A stretch of DNA of 64,000 nucleotides from Cognatitamlana sp035818475 (GCF_035818475.1 NZ_JAYMGV010000001.1:372001-436000); one strand, 5' to 3'. Shown: positions 47,954 through 55,250, numbered from the stretch's first letter. Notes: generated from the sequence alone by a model not told the origin. Program-made: numbers and translations.

Positions 47954-47974
47954 TTTTGGGAATTTGGTGGTAAC

Positions 47975-48096
47975 GCGTTTGCATAAGATTAGTTGCGTGA
48001 TTTAAGCACCTAATTTAGCAAATACCAACCAAATAGAAAACCCTCACAGATTTTCGTAAGTAGGCTAGAATTAGCAAATAAATTATATACGCATTG
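47975..48096 (-). repeat. Intergenic palindromic element (cassettes B/A), attC-like
   Basis: Read on the minus strand, this element aligns over about 95 bp with 62637-62750: both contain CTAGCCTACTT, then CGAAAATCT or TGAAAATCT, later TTTGG, and AAATTAGGTG. Its ends are imperfectly complementary (GCGTATATAATTTATTTGC at one end, GCAACTAATCTTATGCAAACGC at the other), so a single strand could fold into a long hairpin. Confidence 0.7.
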
Positions 48097-48097
48097 C

Positions 48098-49021
48098 TTA
48101 CAGTTTTTTTATTTTCGATGTTTTTCCATTCCAGTGTAATCCTAATATATCCTCATCCATCGCAAACTCATCGTTTAGATAAAATTCAAGAACTTTCGTT
48201 TTGTGAATGACTTTGTTTTTATTATCAGTAAAAATTAGAAAAAAATATTCTGGATATGCTAAATGGTACACTCCATCATAACCATCATATTGACCAATAA
48301 TTTCAACTTTCTGATTTAGATTTATTAATTCTCTTGATAAAGAAAAATCGTGAATATCTAAATCTGTATAGTAATATTTTCCGTTGATATTAATCCTATT
48401 CCAGACACAATTGGTTAAGTCTTTATATTTGAGTTTGTAAAAAGTAGAATCAATTCTAACTTGAGTTAAACTCTTTAATATACCAACTGGCTTTAAATTA
48501 TTTAGTTTATGGTTTTTGAAAAGTACGATTTCTCTATTCTGTGGATTAAAAAAGTAAGGAAATTTTTTCGGATTTAAAGTATCTATATTTGGTTGAATAG
48601 CTGGTAAGTTTTTATTTAAATACTTTTCAGAAATACTACTAGACTCAAATGTTCCTTCTTGTTGATTATAGTAGCTGTAAGTTTTATAATATGCTTTCTT
48701 TCCAGAATACCATATCTCAGGTTTTTCTGTTGTTAAAAATCCTCCAAAAACATAACCTATATTGCCTCCATTATCAAAGCCATGTATTTTTAACCATTCT
48801 CCTTTAATTTCTTTTCCTTCGTCTGTAACAACTAAACTGATTCCAGTTTTTTTTAAAATCAACGTCATTGTATTATTCGGAAGATGGAAAATTTTGTTTG
48901 ATTCTAATGATGGTTTATCTCTAACAATTAATCCACTTTTGGCAGTTACATACATTCTATCTTGTCCAAAAATAGACATTGTAAATAAAAGAAACATTAT
49001 TGTCAGAATGTTGTTTTTCAT
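48098..49021 (-). CDS. Secreted bacterial SH3-domain protein
   Basis: A 307-residue exported protein. A signal peptide (about 1-19, ending SIFGQ) is followed by an SH3b domain at about 22-100 (VTAKSGLIVRDKPSLESNKI ... GEWLKIHGFDNGGNIGYVFGGFL), a fold that often binds peptidoglycan or cell-wall peptides. The remaining 200 residues are not recognised. It is flanked by cassette-type elements: an upstream box GTTAGCTAC (minus-strand sense, 49026-49034) and a degenerate box overlapping its stop codon at about 48097-48103. Probably acquired as a single-gene cassette. Confidence 0.8.
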   Translation of the reverse strand: MKNNILTIMFLLFTMSIFGQDRMYVTAKSGLIVRDKPSLESNKIFHLPNNTMTLILKKTGISLVVTDEGKEIKGEWLKIHGFDNGGNIGYVFGGFLTTEKPEIWYSGKKAYYKTYSYYNQQEGTFESSSISEKYLNKNLPAIQPNIDTLNPKKFPYFFNPQNREIVLFKNHKLNNLKPVGILKSLTQVRIDSTFYKLKYKDLTNCVWNRININGKYYYTDLDIHDFSLSRELINLNQKVEIIGQYDGYDGVYHLAYPEYFFLIFTDNKNKVIHKTKVLEFYLNDEFAMDEDILGLHWNGKTSKIKKL

Positions 49022-49108
49022 AATTGTAGCTAACGGGTTTGTATATGAAAAATGGAAGGTTTTTAAGCACTAAAATCGCTATTTTTTAATTACTGTGTTA
49101 GTAACCGT
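49022..49108 (-). repeat. Short intergenic element (cassettes C/B), attC-like
   Basis: In minus-strand sense it begins just after the MORN gene's stop with GGTTACTAAC (49097-49106) and ends with CCCGTTAGCTACAATT just before the SH3b start codon. That end sequence recurs before the RelA/SpoT gene at 62750-62764. It is about 87 bp, the shortest element of the set. Confidence 0.6.
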
Positions 49109-50032
49109 TTATTTTTGAATGACACCATCTATATAGTTTTTAGTCTTCTTTAAATTTCCATTTTCATCATAATAGTTTACAGTACCATTCCCATTTATCA
49201 AAGAGCCTTTTTCAAGAGCATTTCCTTTATTGTCATAACATGAATTTATATTCATAAGTTTTCCATTTATCCAAAGTCTTATTTGGTAAATAGAGTTATT
49301 TGAATGATAGATTTTCCATTCTCCTGTTGGTTTATGATTGTCATATTTTCCAATCTCTTTTAAATTTCCATTAGAGTGATATATTTTCCATTCTTCCGTT
49401 AATTTGTTTTTGAAAAATTTTCCAGTACTTTTTAATTGCCCATTAGCATAATATGCTTTCCATTTCCCTGTTTTTAAATCTAGTTCATATTCTGCAACAG
49501 TGCTTAATTGTCCATTATCATGATACGATTTCCATTCTCCAACTTGTTTTCCAGAGTCAAATTCTCCAATAATGCTTAATTGTCCGTTTTCATGATATGA
49601 TTTCCATTCCCCAGTTTCTTTCCCAGAATCAAATTCTCCAATAATGCTCAATTTTCCGTTTTCATGATATGATTTCCATTCTCCAGTTTTTTTCCAAGAG
49701 ACATATTCTCCAATAACGCTTAATTGTCCATTATCATGGTATGTTTTCCATTCTCCAACTCGTTTACCAGAAACATATTCTCCAATAGCTCTTAATTCCC
49801 CATTTTCATAATATGATTTCCATTCTCCTATCCTAGCTCCTAACTCAAATTCTCCAATATCACTTAATTTTCCGTTTTCATGATAGAACATCCATTTTCC
49901 TGTTTTCTTTCCAGAGTCATATTCTCCAACGTCCCTAATATTTCCATTAGAATAATATTTTTTATGCTCTTGGGCAGTAGAAAAACTAATTGTTAAAAAT
50001 AATATTAATAAGAATAAAATTGTTTTTTTCAT
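49109..50032 (-). CDS. Secreted MORN/YwqK-like repeat protein
   Basis: A 307-residue protein with a signal peptide (about 1-20) and about nine tandem 24-residue repeats of the form KSYHENGQLSIIGEFDSGK followed by xxGEW, spanning roughly residues 24-245. These are MORN-type beta-hairpin repeats, as in the YwqK family annotated as toxin-antitoxin immunity proteins, although that function is not established for most members. The C-terminal 60 residues diverge. No toxin gene is adjacent. A boundary box follows the gene, but the complementary box upstream is missing, perhaps lost with the IS debris that starts 75 bp away. Confidence 0.88.
   Translation of the reverse strand: MKKTILFLLILFLTISFSTAQEHKKYYSNGNIRDVGEYDSGKKTGKWMFYHENGKLSDIGEFELGARIGEWKSYYENGELRAIGEYVSGKRVGEWKTYHDNGQLSVIGEYVSWKKTGEWKSYHENGKLSIIGEFDSGKETGEWKSYHENGQLSIIGEFDSGKQVGEWKSYHDNGQLSTVAEYELDLKTGKWKAYYANGQLKSTGKFFKNKLTEEWKIYHSNGNLKEIGKYDNHKPTGEWKIYHSNNSIYQIRLWINGKLMNINSCYDNKGNALEKGSLINGNGTVNYYDENGNLKKTKNYIDGVIQK
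49300..49980. repeat. Tandem 72-bp repeats in the MORN-like gene
   Basis: The 24-codon units are also similar at DNA level; on the plus strand each contains a variant of TGATATGATTTCCATTC followed by CCAGTTTCTTT or a similar string. The two units around 49545-49690 are the closest pair. Repeat number could change by slippage. Confidence 0.8.
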
Positions 50033-50106
50033 TTAAGTAGACCTATTTTTAGGGTGGTTAGAATGTTCGTTAAGTGACATTGTTTACACAAGTTAAAGAT
50101 TAGACT

Positions 50107-50733
50107 TTACACTAAATTAGTTTCTAACCTTATGTTTGTTTTTTTATTTCTTAATTCATTTTCATTAAAGAAACCTAAAAATACGTTTCTGTAAAATACT
50201 TTCCAAATACCATTACCTAGTTCTTCGATTCCTACATATTTACCCTTTAGGGCACTAGTTAGATATACCCAATAATACGATCTCCATCTGATAGCTCCGT
50301 TTTGAGTTACTTTAAGAACTTTATGATCTGAATCATAATCAAAGTGAGGTGTTTTTTCAGGAAAAGGTCTAGCCGCAAAATCATGAACAGCAGCAGGTGT
50401 TTTCATGTTTAAGGCTTCATGAGGTCTTATATGGTTATACTCCTTTACAAAATAGTTTAATTTTCGTTGTTGGGTTTTTAGATCATAAGCCGAAGGTTTG
50501 GCACAGGCCGCCTTTAAGTCACGGTGCATACGTTCGTGCCTCCCATTTTGTTCAGGATGAGCAGGATCAGAAAATACGGGAGTAATCCCAAGTTCAATAA
50601 ACCAATAAGAGAGTTGAGTATAGCGTTGGATAGCTCTCACAGAACCAAAAGGGCTACCGTTGTCTGTGTGGATTTGTTGAGGCAGGCCATACGAGCAGAT
50701 CCAGTGATGCAAGCCTATTATAGAAAGCATCAA
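50107..50733 (-). pseudogene. 5'-truncated rve-type (IS481-like) transposase
   Basis: The 208-codon frame carries the C-terminal two thirds of a DDE integrase-core transposase: IHTDNGSPFGSVRAIQRY with the second catalytic Asp, DPAHPEQNGRHERMHRDLK with the Glu, and YNHIRPHEALNMKTPAAV. The N-terminal helix-turn-helix and the first catalytic Asp are missing, because the frame is cut at about 50700 by an IS110-type fragment on the other strand. It cannot encode an active transposase. The family label IS481-like is from overall appearance. Confidence 0.85.
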
Positions 50734-50841
50734 GGAAAGAACGTAAAGAGTATAATAATTAAAGTGGCCAGAAAGTTGCTTAGTAGAACCTTAGCAGTGA
50801 TAAAAACAGAGACACCTTATACCATTGGTGTATTGGAATAG
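50694..50841 (+). pseudogene. C-terminal remnant of an IS110-family transposase
   Basis: On the plus strand, the frame ending with TAG at 50839-50841 encodes DPVMQAYYRKHQGKNVKS followed by IIIKVARKLL, the typical C-terminal end of IS110/IS116/IS902 transposases. The upstream part of the gene is absent, and the frame runs backwards into the IS481-like fragment, marking a junction near 50695-50710. Inactive remnant. Confidence 0.65.
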
Positions 50842-51043
50842 ATAATAACAGATAACAAAGCTCACAATAAAAGTAGGCAAACCTGTATCACAAAACAACG
50901 TGGGTGAACTAAATTCTTAGTATCACATTTTTTAGCAAGTGGCCAGGTTATTATAACTTATAATCATACAGATGCTGGTGACGATCAAGAATCGATCACA
51001 AATAGGATGCCGAGCAAGTTATATCAAAAAAGAAAAAAAGTGG
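50842..51043. other. Non-coding debris after the IS110 remnant
   Basis: About 200 bp with no gene. It may include the right end of the IS110-type element; I cannot define its end. It is bordered on the right by the 51044-51101 repeat. Confidence 0.4.
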
Positions 51044-51101
51044 TTTAAGTAAAAAAATAAAATATTAACTTTGAAAAACTGGGCTAGTGCTTTTCATAGG
51101 A
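51044..51101 (-). repeat. About 58-bp dispersed repeat, copy 2
   Basis: Near-identical to 46575-46632 (a handful of substitutions), in the same orientation and in the same position relative to a cassette 3' boundary box. Confidence 0.8.
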
Positions 51102-51107
51102 TACTAT

Positions 51108-51697
51108 GTTGTAAACCGTTATTTTATTTTTCACTTAATAAATCTTCTATTTCCTTATAAAGTTTTTCTTTGGATGAGGGTCTAGGAGCTTTGAAATTAA
51201 TTATGTCTCCTTTTTTATTTACCAAAAGATAAGCTGGAATTCCGTATTGTTCACGTTCAGTATATTTATCGGCATATTTTTCAAAAAATCCTTCCATATA
51301 ACATTGAGGAGACATAAATATATTGAGTCCGCCTAAATTATGTTTAACAATTAACTTTTTCCATAATTCAATATTTAGAGAGTCTCTTTTCATACTATAA
51401 GGAGAACAGAGATATAAAAATTCTACTTGCTTATTTTTAAATTTCTCTTTAAGTTCTTTATTATATGCAAATTCTTTTATACAAGGTCCGCATCTTGTTC
51501 CCCAAACATCCACATAAATTACTTTTCCTTTGAATTTGTCTAACTTAAAGAAATCGTCTATTTCTTTAAATGTATTAGTAGAATCTTCAATAATCTCAAA
51601 GTCAGAAATCGATTTTTGAGCATAGGAGATTTCTTGAGTCAACAATATTCCAATCAATATTAAAAATATTCTTTTCATTTTGGTAATGGTTTACAAC
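51108..51697 (-). mobile_element. Putative gene cassette D (thioredoxin-like gene)
   Basis: Bounded by the perfect 10-bp inverted repeat GTTGTAAACC (51108-51117, 6 bp past the stop) and GGTTTACAAC (51688-51697, 9 bp before the ATG). The pair differs from those of cassettes A, E and F, so complementarity is kept within a cassette and not across cassettes, as expected for integron-type insertion. Confidence 0.55.
51124..51678 (-). CDS. Secreted TlpA/thioredoxin-like protein
   Basis: A 184-residue exported thioredoxin-fold protein. A signal peptide (about 1-20) precedes VIYVDVWGTRCGPCIKEF with the CGPC active site at about residues 62-65 (TRCGPC), and the cis-Pro region YGIPAYLLVNKKG lies near the C-terminus. 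TlpA-like proteins reduce or oxidise periplasmic disulfides. There is no partner cytochrome maturation gene, and it stands alone between cassette boundaries. The motif is clear; the physiological substrate is not. Confidence 0.88.
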   Translation of the reverse strand: MKRIFLILIGILLTQEISYAQKSISDFEIIEDSTNTFKEIDDFFKLDKFKGKVIYVDVWGTRCGPCIKEFAYNKELKEKFKNKQVEFLYLCSPYSMKRDSLNIELWKKLIVKHNLGGLNIFMSPQCYMEGFFEKYADKYTEREQYGIPAYLLVNKKGDIINFKAPRPSSKEKLYKEIEDLLSEK

Positions 51698-51840
51698 GGT
51701 TACGTATATGGAAAGTTGCGGTTTTGTGAGCGAGGATTTTCCATCCTGCCACGCTTTCTAGCGTGGAGGAAAATCAGATGCAAGCAAACAAAGCAACTAA
51801 CTTTGGTTTAGGATAAAACTAGCAATTTTTTATATACTGT
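51698..51840 (-). repeat. 143-bp near-palindromic intergenic element (cassettes E/D), attC-like
   Basis: The element between two cassette boxes folds on itself along most of its length. The plus-strand left arm has GTTACGTATATGGAAAGTTGC, which is complementary with bulges to the right arm GCAATTTTTTATATACTGT. AAAGTTGCGG pairs with CAACTAACTTT, GATTTTCC (51735-51742) with GGAAAATC (51768-51775), and CCACGCT (51749-51755) with AGCGTGG (51760-51766). attC sites of integrons are likewise recombined as folded single strands. Confidence 0.7.
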
Positions 51841-52254
51841 GTTGTAGCACGTTTTTATTTTTTCAGATACTGTACTTGAATTTTAGTCAGTCTATTCGAT
51901 AAAATTCCGAACAATGAGCTAATAGATAGAATTATTCCTGCGCTAATAAACAAATATCGTGATGAATATTCGCGTATTAGTCCAAATCCTATAGCTGTAA
52001 TAGTTAGTCCAATAATTATTTTCTGAATACATTTTTTATAAGTTTTATACTTAATCTTTAACAAGATGTCTTCATTTATTATTTTTTCAAATTGAGTTTT
52101 ATCAAGTAATCCTTCTTCTTTTAATTCTGTCAATCTCTTTTTTACTTCAGAAAACCCCAATTCAAATCGCTCATTTGTCAACAGTTTAGAAATACTTTCA
52201 TTATTATTGGCTTGTTTTATCATTTTCTGTTATGTTTCTGAAATGTGCTACAAC
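51841..52254 (-). mobile_element. Putative gene cassette E (small membrane protein gene)
   Basis: Bounded by the perfect 10-bp inverted repeat GTTGTAGCAC (51841-51850, 4 bp past the stop) and GTGCTACAAC (52245-52254, 21 bp before the ATG). It is the first cassette of the minus-strand array; a 28-bp palindrome lies just outside it. Confidence 0.55.
51855..52223 (-). CDS. Small membrane protein, unknown function
   Basis: A 122-residue protein with a charged N-terminal half (about 1-58, helical, Glu/Lys-rich) and two predicted transmembrane helices (about 66-84 and 90-110: IIIGLTITAIGFGLI and YLFISAGIILSISSLFGIL), ending NRLTKIQVQYLKK. No family recognised. It is the sole gene of a cassette-like unit and near tRNA genes, consistent with recent acquisition. 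Confidence 0.7.
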   Translation of the reverse strand: MIKQANNNESISKLLTNERFELGFSEVKKRLTELKEEGLLDKTQFEKIINEDILLKIKYKTYKKCIQKIIIGLTITAIGFGLIREYSSRYLFISAGIILSISSLFGILSNRLTKIQVQYLKK

Positions 52255-52257
52255 AAT

Positions 52258-52285
52258 AGAATAAACACCCTAGGGTGTTTATTCT
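52258..52285. repeat. 28-bp perfect palindrome at the 5' edge of the cassette array
   Basis: Half-site AGAATAAACACCCT at 52258-52271, mirrored exactly through 52285, centred on CTAG. It can form a 12-bp stem with a CTAG loop. It lies 3 bp outside the first cassette box, so it could be a terminator, a protein site or part of an attachment site. Confidence 0.75.
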
Positions 52286-52547
52286 TATTATATATACACC
52301 CAAATATATGCAAATACTTACAAGTCTAAAGGATTTTTAAAAGAACAGAAAATAGTAAACGGCTGGCATAATAACTCTTAAAAATAAAAACCTCTTGAAA
52401 ATCATTTGATCTACAAGAGGTTTAGCACTGAAAGCAGAAATTGCCTACAACGTACCCTGCCCCAACATGTTGAAAAAGGTCCTCCCTTCGGGTCGCCTAT
52501 TTTGTTTTCTCTACTCACTGAAACAAGTTCCGTTCGTTCTGAAAACA
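52286..52547. other. Non-coding region between cassette array and tRNA-Leu terminator
   Basis: No believable gene; a 60-codon plus-strand frame at 52406-52588 runs through the tRNA terminator and is dismissed. A 9-bp inverted repeat, AACCTCTTG (52389-52397) and CAAGAGGTT (52414-52422) with a 16-nt loop, may be a second terminator. Confidence 0.5.
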
Positions 52548-52577
52548 AAAAAGCCGAAACAAATGTTTCGGCTTTTT
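52548..52577. terminator. Rho-independent terminator after the tRNA genes
   Basis: A 13-bp stem, AAAAAGCCGAAAC (52548-52560) and GTTTCGGCTTTTT (52565-52577), with loop AAAT. It lies directly downstream of tRNA-Leu on the minus strand and has T-runs in both directions. Confidence 0.9.
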
Positions 52578-52582
52578 ATCTG

Positions 52583-52666
52583 TACTGAAGGCGGGACTTG
52601 AACCCGCACGGACTAATGTCCATTGGATTTTAAGTCCAACGTGTCTACCAATTCCACCACTTCAGC
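52583..52666 (-). tRNA. tRNA-Leu (anticodon TAA)
   Basis: An 84-nt minus-strand tRNA. The acceptor stem GCTGAAG pairs with CTTCAGT. The anticodon stem-loop is TTGGACTTAAAATCCAA with anticodon TAA. A long class II variable arm (TGGACATTAGTCC) follows, then the T-arm GCGGGTTCAAGTCCCGC. CCA is not encoded. It reads UUA codons, frequent in this AT-rich genome, and is transcribed with tRNA-Gly. Confidence 0.96.
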
Positions 52667-52717
52667 GCGCTATGATATGTCCTACATATCATTTGGTATA
52701 TTTTATGAAAGTATCAG

Positions 52718-52789
52718 AGCGAAAGACGGGATTTGAACCCGCGACCCCCACCTTGGCAAGGTGATGCTCTACCCCTGAGCTACTTTCGC
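52718..52789 (-). tRNA. tRNA-Gly (anticodon GCC)
   Basis: A 72-nt minus-strand tRNA. Acceptor GCGAAAG with CTTTCGC, D-arm AGCTCAGGGGTAGAGC, anticodon loop TTGCCAA (GCC), T-arm GCGGGTTCAAATCCCGT, discriminator T. CCA is not encoded. First gene of the two-tRNA unit. Confidence 0.96.
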
Positions 52790-52828
52790 AGTCATTTTAA
52801 TGAACATGCAATATCGCTATTGCGGATG

Positions 52829-52859
52829 CAAATTTAACACATTTATAATAATAGCAAAA
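52829..52859 (-). promoter_or_regulatory. Bacteroidota-type promoter of the tRNA unit
   Basis: In minus-strand sense, TTTTG (52855-52859), an 18-bp spacer and TAAATTTG (52829-52836). This fits the Bacteroidota primary sigma consensus TTTG...TAnnTTTG. It lies about 40 bp before the 5' end of tRNA-Gly. Confidence 0.85.
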
Positions 52860-52906
52860 CCTTTTTAGAAAAATAATATAATTATTTTACAATTGACTGA
52901 TATTCA

Positions 52907-55237
52907 TCAATTAAGGTTAATCATATCACTGATTAAATGTCCGTCTTTAGAAACGCCTTCAATTAAAAACACATAATTCACTTTGTTCTTATTATGTTTC
53001 ACTTTAAAATAAACAGTACCTTCCTTATTCGTTTTTAATCTTGGTTTCCAATCAATCTCTTTTACAGGCAATACCGTATTTTCAATTAACGGCGTATAAT
53101 ATTGTTTGCTTTTGCTATACCCATTAAAAATAGTATATGCTTTAAACAATTCCTGTATGTCTTTTTTATAATTTTCTGTAGTAAACACCTGGTAAATCCT
53201 ATTGCCTCTAATTGGCTGCATCATTATATTTTCCACATCTTCCATATACAATATAACCCCGGGCAGTTCTGCAGACTCAACCCGTTCTCCGTCAATAAAC
53301 AACAGGGCTTCTTTTTTATAACCCACCTCTAGATACCATTCCACCCCTTTCCAGCTTTTTAAGCTTACACCTTCCAGTTGTGTTAAATAGGTCATTAAAT
53401 CCTTTCTTTCACCTAAAAAATATTCAGGGATATCCAATACCATGTATTTCCCAATATCAAAAGTGGTTTTTCTATACTTATTTATAAGCCTTTTTCTTTT
53501 TATGTAAGCTTCACTTCGTTTTTTCCCAACTACCTTTACAGCATCCAGCCTAGTATGATCCTTATTATAAAAATCTTTCCATATCTCCTTATCAACAAGT
53601 GTCTTACTTTTAACAACCTGCTTTGAGTTAAGATAGTTTTTAAAGGGTAAGTGGAAATAATTTGTACTGTCAATTTGTATTTCTTTAGGCTTAATGGCTT
53701 CATTTTCCTCGCCAACAAAAGCCAGTTTGACCTTATCGCCTTTATAAACCAAGAGTTTATTAAAATTAAAGGCGCCCTTGTTGTTTAAATAAACTTTATC
53801 AATCACCTCATCTTTATCCGTGAGCAACGCCAAGTTATTAGTATATAATGGAGACGCCCTGCCTTTTAAATTAAACCCCAATTCAAAATCATAGTTGTAT
53901 TTTGGATTTAGATCGGCAATCATCTCTTTTGCAGTGTACTGCACCCAACCCTGATTTAAAAGTAACAGATCAAGAAACTTTAACCTGTTTTTGAATGTCT
54001 TGCTAAAATAATAGGCCGGGTTTTCAATAGTTCCTTTTAAATAAGGAGATAACAGAAAAGCACTTTCTATACTAACCTGTTTGTTTAAACTATAATTATT
54101 GTCTACTGATAAAACCGAAACACTTAATTGAGAAGCTATAGCTTCCCTTAAACCGGAAGTTTCTACACGAAGCTTATAGCCTATGGAATCTTTCCATTTC
54201 TTTTCCTGCTTTAAAGTTAAATTTACCTGTTTATCACTTTTCTCTATAAAGAATTTGCGTTCTAAAACGGGTTGATTAATTTCATTAAAAACCGTAACGG
54301 TATTCACCCCATTATAAAATGCTGATTTACCAATTTTTAATCTTAGCCCAAATGTATCTTTTAAAATAATTTGAGCATAATCGATTAACTTATTCTTTTG
54401 ATGAAATAAAACAGTATAGGTATTTTTATTATTATCAATAGAATACGTATTAGTTTGCAAGTGGACCTGTAATGAATCTATATTGTTAGAATACACCTGT
54501 AGCGCCACTCCTGTACGTTTAGATTTGGGAAGCTCTCTTTTAATAACGGTATCTTTTAAAACAAACTTTGCTGTATAGCTTTCTGTGGCTTTATAGTAAA
54601 ACTTGCATCTGGTCATTCCTAAATGCATATTTGTAAAAGCGGCAACCTCCTTATTATTACTATCTAAAATTTGCCCTGTATAGTCAATACTTTGATTATT
54701 CACCAGGACCTTTATACCTGTAACATTTTCTGTATTTTCAATTAAATATCCCCCTTCCGGTAAAATTTGAATATCATAGACAGGTTTTGAGTTTTGGGAA
54801 GACTCTGTGTTTACAGGTTCGTTTATAATAGTAAGCTTCTGAACATAATAATTATCATCTCCAAAATTACGCATATAGTTGGTATAAGATTGTATGAAAT
54901 AGGTCCCTGACTTTAGATTCCCAGTCAATTCAAATTGCCCGGTCCCTACGCCTTTATTAATCAGAACATTTTTGCGCTCCAATACACGTCCTTCTTCATC
55001 CAATAAATTAACATAAAGTAACGTGGTTTTTAAAGATGGTATATTTTCACTTGAAACAACATAGGCTTTAAACCAAATGGTGTCATCTAACCAATATATA
55101 GTTTTATTAGTATGTACAAATACCTTCTCAAAAAACAACTGATCTTCTAATAAAGGTTTAGCAATTGTAGTTTTGAAGTCTTGGGCCTCACTGTAAAGCG
55201 CACATAAGAACAATACCAAAACTAAAACTCTTTTCAT
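52907..55237 (-). CDS. Large secreted protein with MG2-like and TonB-plug-like domains
   Basis: A 776-residue exported protein. The frame is open to 55291, overlapping mutS, but the ATG at 55237 starts the signal peptide (MKRVLVLVLFLCALYSEAQ), so I use it. The N-terminal region (FFEKVFVHTNKTIYWLDDTIWFKAYV) is like the MG2 domain of alpha-2-macroglobulins. The C-terminal part (LMTYLTQLEGVSLKSWKGVEW, LFIDGERVESAEL, VENIMMQPIRG) resembles the plug domain of TonB receptors but has no barrel. This layout is common in Bacteroidota surface or periplasmic proteins of unknown role. It follows mutS after 13 bp and ends 118 bp before the tRNA unit. Confidence 0.75.
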   Translation of the reverse strand: MKRVLVLVLFLCALYSEAQDFKTTIAKPLLEDQLFFEKVFVHTNKTIYWLDDTIWFKAYVVSSENIPSLKTTLLYVNLLDEEGRVLERKNVLINKGVGTGQFELTGNLKSGTYFIQSYTNYMRNFGDDNYYVQKLTIINEPVNTESSQNSKPVYDIQILPEGGYLIENTENVTGIKVLVNNQSIDYTGQILDSNNKEVAAFTNMHLGMTRCKFYYKATESYTAKFVLKDTVIKRELPKSKRTGVALQVYSNNIDSLQVHLQTNTYSIDNNKNTYTVLFHQKNKLIDYAQIILKDTFGLRLKIGKSAFYNGVNTVTVFNEINQPVLERKFFIEKSDKQVNLTLKQEKKWKDSIGYKLRVETSGLREAIASQLSVSVLSVDNNYSLNKQVSIESAFLLSPYLKGTIENPAYYFSKTFKNRLKFLDLLLLNQGWVQYTAKEMIADLNPKYNYDFELGFNLKGRASPLYTNNLALLTDKDEVIDKVYLNNKGAFNFNKLLVYKGDKVKLAFVGEENEAIKPKEIQIDSTNYFHLPFKNYLNSKQVVKSKTLVDKEIWKDFYNKDHTRLDAVKVVGKKRSEAYIKRKRLINKYRKTTFDIGKYMVLDIPEYFLGERKDLMTYLTQLEGVSLKSWKGVEWYLEVGYKKEALLFIDGERVESAELPGVILYMEDVENIMMQPIRGNRIYQVFTTENYKKDIQELFKAYTIFNGYSKSKQYYTPLIENTVLPVKEIDWKPRLKTNKEGTVYFKVKHNKNKVNYVFLIEGVSKDGHLISDMINLN

Positions 55238-55250
55238 AGATATGAAGCTG

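Larger units (their letters stand above)
46639..47974 (-). mobile_element. Putative gene cassette A (DUF1399-like gene plus Cys-tail gene)
   Basis: The two-gene unit is bounded by a perfect 10-bp inverted repeat: GTTACCACCA at 46639-46648 (4 bp past the last stop) and TGGTGGTAAC at 47965-47974 (11 bp before the first ATG). In minus-strand sense the unit starts at GTT and ends at AAC, as integrated integron cassettes do. The sequence beyond GTT does not fit the canonical GTTRRRY, and no integrase is seen. Confidence 0.55.

Noticed and set aside
46639..52254. Canonical integron attC sites
   Set aside because: Boxes such as GTTACCA, GTTGTAA and GTTGTAG violate GTTRRRY, so I call them only attC-like; a model search is needed.
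52406..52588. 60-codon plus-strand frame before the tRNA genes
   Set aside because: It ends inside the tRNA terminator, has no ribosome-binding site or recognisable motif, and covers the hairpin region.
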